This document shows positions 41,391 through 49,696 of a stretch of 64,000 bases of DNA, one piece after another (the stretch's first letter is position 1; each line of letters opens with the position of its first letter). The stretch spans positions 1 to 64,000 of the forward strand of contig ONKQ01000003.1 of the NCBI GenBank assembly GCA_900318465.1, in the 5' to 3' direction. The DNA is from an uncultured Bacteroidales bacterium (lineage in GTDB: Bacteria; Bacteroidota; Bacteroidia; Bacteroidales; F082). A program made the translations under genes and the position numbers. The notes beneath the pieces were generated by a model. That model was not told the origin of the DNA. It ran no database searches and worked only from the letters and a program-made list of their open reading frames with translations.

Positions 41391-42340
41391 TTTTCAGGGA
41401 CTACCATATTGATTGAGAGTGGAATCATCTCGAAGTCGAAAGGTGAATTGGTGAGGTTTTCGCCTTCGGTTTCGAGCGTGAGGTTGTGGGCGGGAATGGA
41501 TACGATTCTGATTTTCTTTCCCCTGAAGGTGCTGACTTCCTTCAATTTGTTGATGAAAGTCCCATCGTATATTTTAGTGACATTGGCGGCAAATTTAGGT
41601 ATGCTCACCTTGCGGATGGCGGTAATGTCAAACAAACCGTCGTTGGGAATGGCCTTGGGCATCATCATCATGCCTCCCCCGTTGTAACGGCAGTTGCCTA
41701 CTGAAAGACTGAGGATTTCCTCGTCGATAACCATTTGGTCGTCCACAGTCAGTTGAACGTGGACACAGTCGTATTGGAACAGGCATTTTGCCACATTAAG
41801 CATGTATCGTGGTGCGCCTCCCTTGCCTTGTGCCTTCATGACATTCGTGGTCTTGCACACAAAATCATCGAGGCCTGTTCCAGCGGCATTCAAAAAATAA
41901 CGCACCTGCGGGTCGCCGTGGTTGTAATACGTCACCTTGCCGATGTCGTGCCTAAATGTGCATCCCTTCTTAATGATTCTCACATTTTTCTGGTGGTCAA
42001 TGTCAAAGCCGAAAGTGCGCCGCCAGTCGTTGCCCGTGCCCATCGGAATGATGCCCATCGTGATTTGTTCAGTCGGGAAGCGTTTTTGGGTGAAAATGCC
42101 GTTGATTACCTCGTTGTTGGTGCCGTCACCGCCAATCGAAACTATTTTCGTATAGCCTTTTTCGGTGATGTTGTCGCGCACCAATTCGATGGCGTGACCT
42201 TGATGCTTTGTGACAAAAAAATCAAACGCAATACCCTCATTAATAAGGATTTGCTTAATTTGTGGCCAGTCTTTTTCCGCCTTCCCGATAGAAGCTTTGG
42301 GATTGACGATGACCAACCATTTATTGTTTTCTTCGTTCAT
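41372..42340 (-). CDS. Diacylglycerol kinase-family lipid kinase
   Basis: 322 residues of the DagK/YegS/BmrU catalytic fold. N-terminus KWLVIVNPKASIGKAEKDW, nucleotide loop KIVSIGGDGTNNEVINGI (GGDGT), IPMGTGNDWRRTFGFD, and the later GGGMMMMPKAIPNDGLFDI, all diagnostic. Phosphorylates diacylglycerol or a related lipid (sphingosine-type kinases have the same domain and would fit a sphingolipid-making Bacteroidetes). Cytoplasmic, peripheral to the membrane. Confidence 0.9.
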   Translation of the reverse strand: MNEENNKWLVIVNPKASIGKAEKDWPQIKQILINEGIAFDFFVTKHQGHAIELVRDNITEKGYTKIVSIGGDGTNNEVINGIFTQKRFPTEQITMGIIPMGTGNDWRRTFGFDIDHQKNVRIIKKGCTFRHDIGKVTYYNHGDPQVRYFLNAAGTGLDDFVCKTTNVMKAQGKGGAPRYMLNVAKCLFQYDCVHVQLTVDDQMVIDEEILSLSVGNCRYNGGGMMMMPKAIPNDGLFDITAIRKVSIPKFAANVTKIYDGTFINKLKEVSTFRGKKIRIVSIPAHNLTLETEGENLTNSPFDFEMIPLSINMVVPENHNFKS

Positions 42341-42370
42341 TCGTTAATGAAATTTGGGGTCAAAGATATA

Positions 42371-42404
42371 AAAAAATCCGGCAGAATATTCAATCTGCCG
42401 GATT
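42371..42404 (-). terminator. Terminator of proS
   Basis: Perfect 11-bp stem AATCCGGCAGA/TCTGCCGGATT with an 8-nt loop, followed by T-rich sequence on the minus strand. Confidence 0.9.
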
Positions 42405-42423
42405 TTGTTGATTTATTCTGAAC

Positions 42424-44151
42424 TTAATCCTTAGGCGTCAAAGCCGCAATCATTTCGGCAATCTTGGCTTTTACCTCTTCAACGACGTTGTCAGGATTAA
42501 GGTCTGCTTTGAAGCTCTTGTCGCGAGTGACAAACTCCAAAGCGTTGCGTTCCAGCGTTTTCGGGCTGACCACGATGCGCAGCGGCACACCCAACAGGTC
42601 GGCATCGGAGAACATCACGCCCGCGCTAATGTTGCGGTCGTCGTAAAGCACCTCCACGCCAGCTTTCTTCAGGTCTTCATACACCTTGTCGGCCACGCGG
42701 CGCACATTTTCGTCAGCCACGCGCAGGGCGCACACTTGCACCTGCCACGGCGCGATGGTGATGGGCCAAATGGGGCCGTAGTCGTCGCGGCTTACCTCGC
42801 AAACCGAGGCAATCAAACGACCCACGCCGATGCCGTAGCAGCCCATGATGGGGTATTTCAGCGTGTTGTCGCTGTCAAGATACTGCATATTCATCGAGAC
42901 GGTGTATTTCGTGCCGAGTTGGAAGATGTTGCCCACCTCAATGCCACGGCTGATGGTGATGCTGTGTTTGCCACACACCGGGCAAATACCGCCTTCGGTG
43001 GCCTTGGCTACGCTGTCGTACTTCACCTCACCAAGGTCGCGGGCCATGTTCATGCCCTTGTAGTGGTAGTTCACTTTGTTGGCACCCGCCACAAACGAAT
43101 TCAAAGTTTTCAGCGACTCGTCATAGACTACAGTGATGCCTTCAGGCAAGCCCTTCGGCCCGATGAAGCCAGGGCAGATGCCCATCTCAGGAGTGACGGT
43201 GGCTGCATGAACCTCGGCGCAAAGCAGGTTGCGGAGCTTGGTCTCATTCACTTCAAGGTCGCCGCGCAGGAAAACGATGACCAATGAATCATCCATATTT
43301 CTCTGATACAGAACGGCTTTGCACGATTGCAAAGGTGACTTGTGCAAGAAGTTGCACACCTCTTCTATGGTCTTTTGGTCGGGGGTGTAGACCTCTTCCA
43401 AAGGCTCGATGGGGTATTCCTCGTTGTGGACGATGCAATCAGCGGCTTCGCTGTTGGAGCGGTAGCCACACTCGGGGCAAATGACGATGGTGTCTTCGCC
43501 TATGTCGGTGAGCAACATGAACTCATGCGACACACGACCGCCCATCATTCCTGAATCGGACTTCACGGCCACCACCTGAGGCACACCGCAACGCGAAAAA
43601 ATGCGCTCGTAGGCATGGTAAGCCTCGGCGTAATACTGCTCCAAGTCCTCTTGCGAGGTGTGGAAGCTGTAAGCATCCTTCATCGTGAACTCGCGGGTGC
43701 GGATGAGGCCGCCACGCGAGCGTGGTTCGTCACGGAACTTGGTCTGGATTTGGTAGATCATGAAAGGATACTGCGTGTAGCTCTTCGCGGCATCGCGGGC
43801 CAATTGCACAGCGGCTTCCTCATGGGTCATGCCAAGCACCATGTCGATACCGTTGCGGTCCTTGAAGCGGAGCAGCTCTGAGCCGATGCTGCTGTATCTC
43901 CCCGACTCTTGCCACAGCGTTCCAGGCATCACGACGGGGAACATGACCTCTTGTCCGTCGATGCGATCCATCTCCTCACGGATGATGTTTTCTATCTTTT
44001 TTGCAATGCGCTTGGTCGGCATGAAGAACGAAAACAGGCCGGTACCCACCGACTTGATGTATCCACCGCGCACCATAAGTGCTTGACTTTCAAACACGCA
44101 GTCAGCTGGTGCCTTCTTGAATCTTTCTCCTAATAGGGTTGCTACTTTCAT
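42424..44151 (-). CDS. proS: Prolyl-tRNA synthetase, bacterial type with editing domain
   Basis: 575 residues, the length of E. coli ProRS. Class II motifs: motif 1 around YIKSVGTGLFSFFMPTKRI, motif 2 TKFRDEPRSRGGLIRTREF, motif 3 MGCYGIGVGRLIASV. The insertion domain between motifs 2 and 3 (about residues 225-400, including CKAVLYQRNMDDSLVIVFLRGDLEVNE-type editing sequence) marks the bacterial form that edits Ala-tRNA(Pro). Many Bacteroides encode the shorter archaeal/eukaryote-like ProRS instead, so this form is noteworthy. TACCTTTG at 44190-44197 is its -7 box. Confidence 0.95.
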   Translation of the reverse strand: MKVATLLGERFKKAPADCVFESQALMVRGGYIKSVGTGLFSFFMPTKRIAKKIENIIREEMDRIDGQEVMFPVVMPGTLWQESGRYSSIGSELLRFKDRNGIDMVLGMTHEEAAVQLARDAAKSYTQYPFMIYQIQTKFRDEPRSRGGLIRTREFTMKDAYSFHTSQEDLEQYYAEAYHAYERIFSRCGVPQVVAVKSDSGMMGGRVSHEFMLLTDIGEDTIVICPECGYRSNSEAADCIVHNEEYPIEPLEEVYTPDQKTIEEVCNFLHKSPLQSCKAVLYQRNMDDSLVIVFLRGDLEVNETKLRNLLCAEVHAATVTPEMGICPGFIGPKGLPEGITVVYDESLKTLNSFVAGANKVNYHYKGMNMARDLGEVKYDSVAKATEGGICPVCGKHSITISRGIEVGNIFQLGTKYTVSMNMQYLDSDNTLKYPIMGCYGIGVGRLIASVCEVSRDDYGPIWPITIAPWQVQVCALRVADENVRRVADKVYEDLKKAGVEVLYDDRNISAGVMFSDADLLGVPLRIVVSPKTLERNALEFVTRDKSFKADLNPDNVVEEVKAKIAEMIAALTPKD

Positions 44152-44189
44152 ATCTGGTATTCTTTTGTTTGTTCCATTAATTTGGGCTG

Positions 44190-44197
44190 CAAAGGTA
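44190..44197 (-). promoter_or_regulatory. -7 element of proS
   Basis: TACCTTTG on the minus strand, 38 bp before the ATG. Confidence 0.6.
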
Positions 44198-44249
44198 CGG
44201 ATTTTTTCGGTAAGTTTGGAAAACTGATAGTTTTAGGGCTTGGGTTGGG

Positions 44250-45551
44250 TTAGAGTCTTGATTTCAGCGTTTCCTTGAAGGCAAACAAAGGGATGTTTTC
44301 AACCCAATCTTGGTCAATGTGATTCCGCATGGAAAAACGCAATGCTTTTAGTTCGGGATGGCTTACCATAAAGGTTTTCAGCGACTTGGACTGTAAATTA
44401 ATTTCCGATTTCACCTCAACAGGATAAACTTGTTCCCCGATTTGCAAGGCAAAATCAATCTCGATGGTGGAATTATCAACGCTGTGATAATAAACGGGGA
44501 TGTCGGTGGTAGCCAACTGTGTATAGGCAAACAATTCCGTGAAAGCACCCTTGTATTCCTTGAAAATGTCATTGCCAATCATCACTAACGACGACGGAGC
44601 TTTTACCAAGGCACCCATTAGGCCGACATCGAGAAGGAACAACTTAAACGCCGAAAAATCCTCGTAAAACTTGAGTGGCATCTTGATGTCACTCACCCGA
44701 CTCACCTTGTAAACCAAGCCAGCGTCTATGAGCCATTGGATGGCTTCCTCGAATTGTGCGGCACGAGCACCTTTCTTCATGGCACCATAAATGAACTTCT
44801 TGTTGTCTTTGGCCAACTGTGAGGGAATGCTGTCCCATACCATATTGATTCGCGGCACTTCGTTAGAGGGCGCATGTTTCGAGAAATCATAACGGTAGGC
44901 CGCCAAGATTCTTTCCTGAATCCGCCTCACTTCCTGAAGCCCATGGCCTTGGGTATAGGCCAGCACCGCCTCAGGCATTCCGCCAACATAATAATACTGC
45001 CTCAACAGGTCGATATAGTCTTCGGCTAAGGCATCGATGGTGTCCCAGTCTTGTTGTCGCAAGGCTTTTAGCAAGGATTGTTTTCCCATGGCATCAAGAA
45101 ACTCTTCGTAGGTCATGGGAAACAGCCGCAACATATCAACTTTTCCGACAGGGAAAGAAGCGTTGCCATGCAGGGAAATACCCAACAGCGAGCCAGCCAC
45201 AACGATATGATATTGTGGTGTTTCCTCATAGAAATACTTCAATGCTTCCAATGCTACCGGACATTCTTGTATCTCGTCAAGAATAATCAATGTGTCGTTG
45301 GGCGTAATGTCGGTTTCTGAATGTGCCGAAAGCAATCGGATGAGTCTTCCGGCTCCGCCACCTTCGTTGAAGAATTGTCGCGCTTTTTCGTCGCGGTCAA
45401 AACTGATGTGTACGGTTTTTGCATATTCCGAACGCCCGAATTCTTTAAGGATGTAGGTTTTTCCCACTTGTCTGGCACCTTGCAGAATGAGCGGTTTTCT
45501 GTTTGCACTTTGTTTCCATTGTATTAAATCCTCAATTACAGCTCTATACAT
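44250..45551 (-). CDS. AAA ATPase with DUF4143 domain
   Basis: 433 residues. Walker A in KPLILQGARQVGKTYILKEFG, Walker B in LIILDEIQECPVALEALKYF, then VVAGSLLGISLH. The C-terminal DUF4143 part contains the nuclease-like stretch IEIDFALQIGEQVYPVEVKSE (D..EVK), a PD-(D/E)xK-like pattern. Very common in Bacteroidetes and archaea, often in many copies; role unknown, sometimes suggested to be mobile or toxin-like. Preceded by a promoter with 33-bp periodic direct repeats. Confidence 0.9.
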   Translation of the reverse strand: MYRAVIEDLIQWKQSANRKPLILQGARQVGKTYILKEFGRSEYAKTVHISFDRDEKARQFFNEGGGAGRLIRLLSAHSETDITPNDTLIILDEIQECPVALEALKYFYEETPQYHIVVAGSLLGISLHGNASFPVGKVDMLRLFPMTYEEFLDAMGKQSLLKALRQQDWDTIDALAEDYIDLLRQYYYVGGMPEAVLAYTQGHGLQEVRRIQERILAAYRYDFSKHAPSNEVPRINMVWDSIPSQLAKDNKKFIYGAMKKGARAAQFEEAIQWLIDAGLVYKVSRVSDIKMPLKFYEDFSAFKLFLLDVGLMGALVKAPSSLVMIGNDIFKEYKGAFTELFAYTQLATTDIPVYYHSVDNSTIEIDFALQIGEQVYPVEVKSEINLQSKSLKTFMVSHPELKALRFSMRNHIDQDWVENIPLFAFKETLKSRL

Positions 45552-45560
45552 AATGAATTG

Positions 45561-45643
45561 ACATTTATTCTGACGACTTTTGTCTGCAAAGTTACACTTT
45601 TTCTGACGACTTTTTGAATAAATTTGACACTTTTTCTAACGAG
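45561..45643 (-). promoter_or_regulatory. Promoter with three 17-bp direct repeats at 33-bp spacing
   Basis: ACATTTATTCTGACGAC (45561-45577), ACACTTTTTCTGACGAC (45594-45610) and ACACTTTTTCTAACGAG (45627-45643) start exactly 33 bp apart. The -7 element TAACTTTG (45587-45594, minus strand) lies between the first two copies, 35 bp before the ATPase ATG. Confidence 0.7.
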
Positions 45644-45655
45644 TTTGAGATTTTA

Positions 45656-48646
45656 TCACTTCGGCAATTCAATAACAAACTTTGCCCCCTTCCCTTCTTC
45701 ACTCTCAAACGAAATTTTTCCTCCAGCGGACTGCACGATATTATAAGTTAGCGATAGTCCTACGCCCGAACCGCCCGTCTTGGTGGTGAAATTGGGCAGG
45801 AAAATCTGTCCCTTGTCTTCCTCCTTAATGCCTTTGCCATTATCCTTGACGCTGATAACAAAATCTGTTTCAGTGGATTGCAAAGTAACTTCAATCTTCC
45901 CATTAGGCTTTGAGCCAATGGCTTGCGTGGCGTTCTTGACCAGGTTGCCGATGGCACTGTTCAGGTTGGTCTTGTCGCCGTTGAAGGTGTGGTCTTTTTT
46001 CTTGTCATAAATGTAATTGAAAGTGATGTTCTCCGCATTGTCATAAAGGTTCACCACATTGCCGACCAACTCGGCTAAATCGAGTGGTTGTGGGTGATTT
46101 TCAGGCAGTTTGGCATAGCGTGAGAACGAAGAGGCAATGTCCGAAAGGGCATCAATTTGTTCAATCAAGGTGTTGGCTGTGCGTTGGATTTGTTCTGGTG
46201 TGGCTTTGCCGTTTTCGATGTTGCGTTGCAGCATCTGCACACTGAGGCGCATCGGCGTGAGCGAGTTCTTGATTTCGTGTGCCACCTGTCGGGCCACGCC
46301 GCGCCATGCCGATTCTGCCGTGGTGCGTTTCAGTTCGGCGGCACTCTTTTCCAACTCCACAATGAGTTGGTTGTATTGTTTCACCAAAGCCCCGATTTCG
46401 TCGTTTCGTCTCCATTCCAAAGGCTCGTTCTTTTGATCAAACTTGATGTTTCCCAACTTGTTCTGTATCAATGCTAAAGGTTGTGTCAGCCTATTGGTGA
46501 TTCTCAACACGAAAATCAAAGCGAGACCCAACAAAATGATGATGATATTGATATAGGTGAGCACAAAATCCTTGATTTCCCTTTGCAGGTCGGTGGCACT
46601 TGAAAAATAGGGTGTGTTCAAGAAGGCCAAGGTGTTGCCGCGTTCATCCGTAATCGGGAGATAGACTGATTCGTAAACACCTTTACCCAATTGTTCTTTA
46701 TGGGTATAGTATAACGCCTTGTTTCTGAACATGTTCTGGTAGGCTTCGGCATTCATGATGGGGGCTTGCAGGATGAGTTCGTAGATTTCGGGTCGTGTGG
46801 TGGCGATAAGCTTCCCATCAATGCTGTACAGGTTGAGGTCGGTGAAGAACGTGTTGGCGTAATGTTGCATGATTTCCGCCCAAGTGTCTCTCGAGGCATG
46901 TCCAATCAAATGCTCGAAATTGATGTTGTTCTGCATCTCTATCGACAGGGTTCGCGAAGTCTCAAACTGTTCCGTCATGGTTTTTTGGTTGTAGAGGCTA
47001 CGCATGTAAATGACGGAAACCGGACCGATGGCCAAGAAAGCAACACCAAGAGTGGTGAATACTACACTTTGTAGGCGATAGCGAAAACTGCGGTCTTTCC
47101 AAGTGTTTTGTTTTTTTGGTTTCAACAGCCAATAGATGAAAATGTAAGGGATGAGCAATCCAAGGAAAAACAAGGCAAATGGCCCCGAGATTTTCGACCA
47201 GCCTTTTCGTGGTGTACTGATAATGAGGACGTTACTCTCTCCGTTGTCGATGGTGTAATGCTTGTAACCGTTTCCATAAGTAAACTCTCGGTCTTTGGTG
47301 TTTATGTCCTTGAGGAAATTCGGATAGACATATTTCCCGTATTTGTAGACGAGGATGTTGTCGCGAAAGTTAGCCACCGAATAATCGTAGGGCTTCTCAC
47401 TGTTTTGTTCTTGCAAAAGTTGTGGGAAACCGAAACCTTCGGGAGCAATGGGTTTGTAGAATTCGTAATACAAAGTCCGCTGTTGGAGCGAATCTGGAGA
47501 ATGCAGCACAAATTTAGCCAAATAATTGGGATCGAGGGTGTTATAGTCCATAAAAAACAAACCATCCCCTACCCTTTTCTGGCGGTTGTTGGCGAGTTTT
47601 CCAAGGAAATAATCGTCACAATTTGCTACAGTATCTTCAGGCTGGATGTTGATTTCTTCATCGGGTGCACAGATGGTCAAAGAGGCTTGGTAGGCTTTCA
47701 TGGTTTCGTCAAAGAGCAATTCCTTGGAGTAGCCAAGCACCACATCGGCTAACACATTGCTTTCGGCAAACAGTATTTCATTGAACGAAGAATCAGCCTT
47801 GATTTCGTTGGCAAACCGTAGAAACGCATTCTCAAAATCCGTGTCGCGTTTTTGGAGCAAATGCTCAGCCATAGCCGCCATTTCCGCATTTTCCATTTTG
47901 CGATTACGCTCATAATATAAATAGGTGGCAGCAATGGCGAGAAGAAGTATTGTGGCAATGCCGTATTCAACCTTGAATTTTGAAGTTTTTTGAGCTGGGG
48001 CTTTGTTTCTGGGAATCATGAATACAATGGCCATGATGAACAGTACGATCACAATACCTCCAACAACCAACCAAAATGTTTTACTAAAGGTTGAAGGGCT
48101 TTCAATTTGGCAGTAGGCGAGACTTTTTCCTTGTCTTGATTTTATCTCAAAACCCTCATTATCTGTAAAATGAATCTTGGAATCAATGAGTCCTCTAAAA
48201 GCCAAAAATCTGTTTTCAAAAAAGTCATTCTCCAATCTATAAGTTGTGTTGAGCAGTTTGAAAACATAATAATCGAGGTTACCTTTGCTGAAGGTGCGAA
48301 CATAATAATCACCAGTAAGCAGGTTGCAAATGGTGTCATTGTTTGGATTCACTTTGCGGCGTATGAGTTTGGGTCCTACGAGGTTGTTGTTCCAATATAG
48401 GAGCGAATCATTGTGAAAAACAAAAAGACCGACTTTGGCTACATTGTATTGATGATAGTTAGCGCTGTTGGATATTAGATCTTGGATTTCCGTTTCCACA
48501 TCCTCAACCGACAGCTGCACCAATCGGGCACAGTTTTGTGGCTGTCTAAGATAAAGCGACGTAATCCCGGCAACAAGCAGGATTCCAACCGCAATAGCGA
48601 ACATCATCCAGCCCAAGATCCTTCTATTTTTCCTTTTTTTGCCCAA
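45656..48646 (-). CDS. Large membrane sensor histidine kinase
   Basis: 996 residues, TTG start at 48646 (no ATG precedes it in frame; MM at residue 14 is an alternative). The N-terminus KKRKNRR precedes a first membrane helix. Further helices lie near 190-210, 228-245, 510-530, 550-575 and 690-710, with long extracytoplasmic parts between. A HAMP segment follows, then the phosphoacceptor His (about 790) in RQVAHEIKNSLTPMRLSVQM and an HATPase domain with NLVKNATQAI, VKDNGKGIKEED and GGSGVGLSLTYNI. The NtrY-like core is typical. No response regulator is adjacent. Signal unknown. Confidence 0.9.
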   Translation of the reverse strand: MGKKRKNRRILGWMMFAIAVGILLVAGITSLYLRQPQNCARLVQLSVEDVETEIQDLISNSANYHQYNVAKVGLFVFHNDSLLYWNNNLVGPKLIRRKVNPNNDTICNLLTGDYYVRTFSKGNLDYYVFKLLNTTYRLENDFFENRFLAFRGLIDSKIHFTDNEGFEIKSRQGKSLAYCQIESPSTFSKTFWLVVGGIVIVLFIMAIVFMIPRNKAPAQKTSKFKVEYGIATILLLAIAATYLYYERNRKMENAEMAAMAEHLLQKRDTDFENAFLRFANEIKADSSFNEILFAESNVLADVVLGYSKELLFDETMKAYQASLTICAPDEEINIQPEDTVANCDDYFLGKLANNRQKRVGDGLFFMDYNTLDPNYLAKFVLHSPDSLQQRTLYYEFYKPIAPEGFGFPQLLQEQNSEKPYDYSVANFRDNILVYKYGKYVYPNFLKDINTKDREFTYGNGYKHYTIDNGESNVLIISTPRKGWSKISGPFALFFLGLLIPYIFIYWLLKPKKQNTWKDRSFRYRLQSVVFTTLGVAFLAIGPVSVIYMRSLYNQKTMTEQFETSRTLSIEMQNNINFEHLIGHASRDTWAEIMQHYANTFFTDLNLYSIDGKLIATTRPEIYELILQAPIMNAEAYQNMFRNKALYYTHKEQLGKGVYESVYLPITDERGNTLAFLNTPYFSSATDLQREIKDFVLTYINIIIILLGLALIFVLRITNRLTQPLALIQNKLGNIKFDQKNEPLEWRRNDEIGALVKQYNQLIVELEKSAAELKRTTAESAWRGVARQVAHEIKNSLTPMRLSVQMLQRNIENGKATPEQIQRTANTLIEQIDALSDIASSFSRYAKLPENHPQPLDLAELVGNVVNLYDNAENITFNYIYDKKKDHTFNGDKTNLNSAIGNLVKNATQAIGSKPNGKIEVTLQSTETDFVISVKDNGKGIKEEDKGQIFLPNFTTKTGGSGVGLSLTYNIVQSAGGKISFESEEGKGAKFVIELPK

Positions 48647-48757
48647 ATTGCTCTTATTTTGTTGGAAATTATATGTTTACAGCCTCTTCAATTTAAGCTG
48701 TTTTTCGGCCTTTGTTCATACCCTAATTCATTTTTCTTCAAAAACGCCTCAAACGCC

Positions 48758-49666
48758 CTAAAATTGCCCAATTTTTCGATTTGCCTCTTTTTGCTTCTCA
48801 AAAACATAGACCTTACTCGACCATTCCTTGGATTTTCTGGCTTTGCAATTTGATAACAACCCTCGGAACGTGCCGCGCAGCAAAGGCAAGGAATGATGCA
48901 TGTATTGTTCGCTCATGTAGGAGATGTAATAGGCATCCCAAACGAGTTTGTCTGTTTCGATGAGATTCATGCCTTGGGCTTTGAAGATTTTCACCAAGGT
49001 TTTCTGGTTGAAATGGTTCAAATGTCGTGGCACGTCGTATGCAGCCCATTTTTCCTTGTAATATTCGGCATCGTATGATTTGTAGTTGGGCAACGCTATG
49101 ACGATTCTTCCATCGGGTTTGATGAGGCGTTGCAGTTGCTCGACTTGCCATTTCAGGTTGTCCACATGTTCCAACACATGCCACATGGTGATGACATCGA
49201 AGGTTTCGTCTGGAATGTTTTCCATATCTTCACTCGAAAGAATCTCTGCCTTGATGCGTTTTTTGGCGATGGCTTTGGCATCTTCTGAGGGTTCCACGCC
49301 CGTGCATTGCCAGCCGTGTTGCTCTGCGGTATGCAAGAAATCCCCTACTCCACAGCCGATGTCCAACATTTTTCCGATGCTTTTGCCTTTTGTGGCCATC
49401 TTGTATTTGTGTTTCAAGTTGACTGATTTGACGCTTTCATACATTTTCGGGATGAATCCTGTCTTGTTTTCTTGGTGGCTATAGTATTCCTCCGATTTAT
49501 AGTACGCTCCGATTTTGTCCTTCTCAGGTCTTGGCTCTGTGAAAAGCAAGCCGCATTGAAGACATTCATGGATTTGGAAGTCCTCGTGTGTGAGAAATTC
49601 ATCCTTCAACCAGAGGTAAATCTGTGTTTTTTCTGAGTCGCACCAAGGGCATTTATAGTTGTTCAT
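48758..49666 (-). CDS. SAM-dependent methyltransferase with N-terminal zinc ribbon
   Basis: 302 residues. An N-terminal CPWCDS...CLQCGLLF zinc-binding module, then a class I methyltransferase: SAM loop MLDIGCGVGDFLHTAEQHG, TGVEPSEDAKAIAKK, DVITMWHVLEHVDN, PDGRIVIALPNYKSYDAEYY. WAAYDVPRHLNHF is typical of type 11/12 methyltransferases that act on sugars or lipids in surface-glycan loci. It is encoded between mnmG and the histidine kinase, 30 bp downstream of mnmG, so possibly in the same transcript. Substrate unknown. Confidence 0.85.
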   Translation of the reverse strand: MNNYKCPWCDSEKTQIYLWLKDEFLTHEDFQIHECLQCGLLFTEPRPEKDKIGAYYKSEEYYSHQENKTGFIPKMYESVKSVNLKHKYKMATKGKSIGKMLDIGCGVGDFLHTAEQHGWQCTGVEPSEDAKAIAKKRIKAEILSSEDMENIPDETFDVITMWHVLEHVDNLKWQVEQLQRLIKPDGRIVIALPNYKSYDAEYYKEKWAAYDVPRHLNHFNQKTLVKIFKAQGMNLIETDKLVWDAYYISYMSEQYMHHSLPLLRGTFRGLLSNCKARKSKEWSSKVYVFEKQKEANRKIGQF

Positions 49667-49696
49667 AGTTTCTATGTTTCATGTGAAACAATTCTG

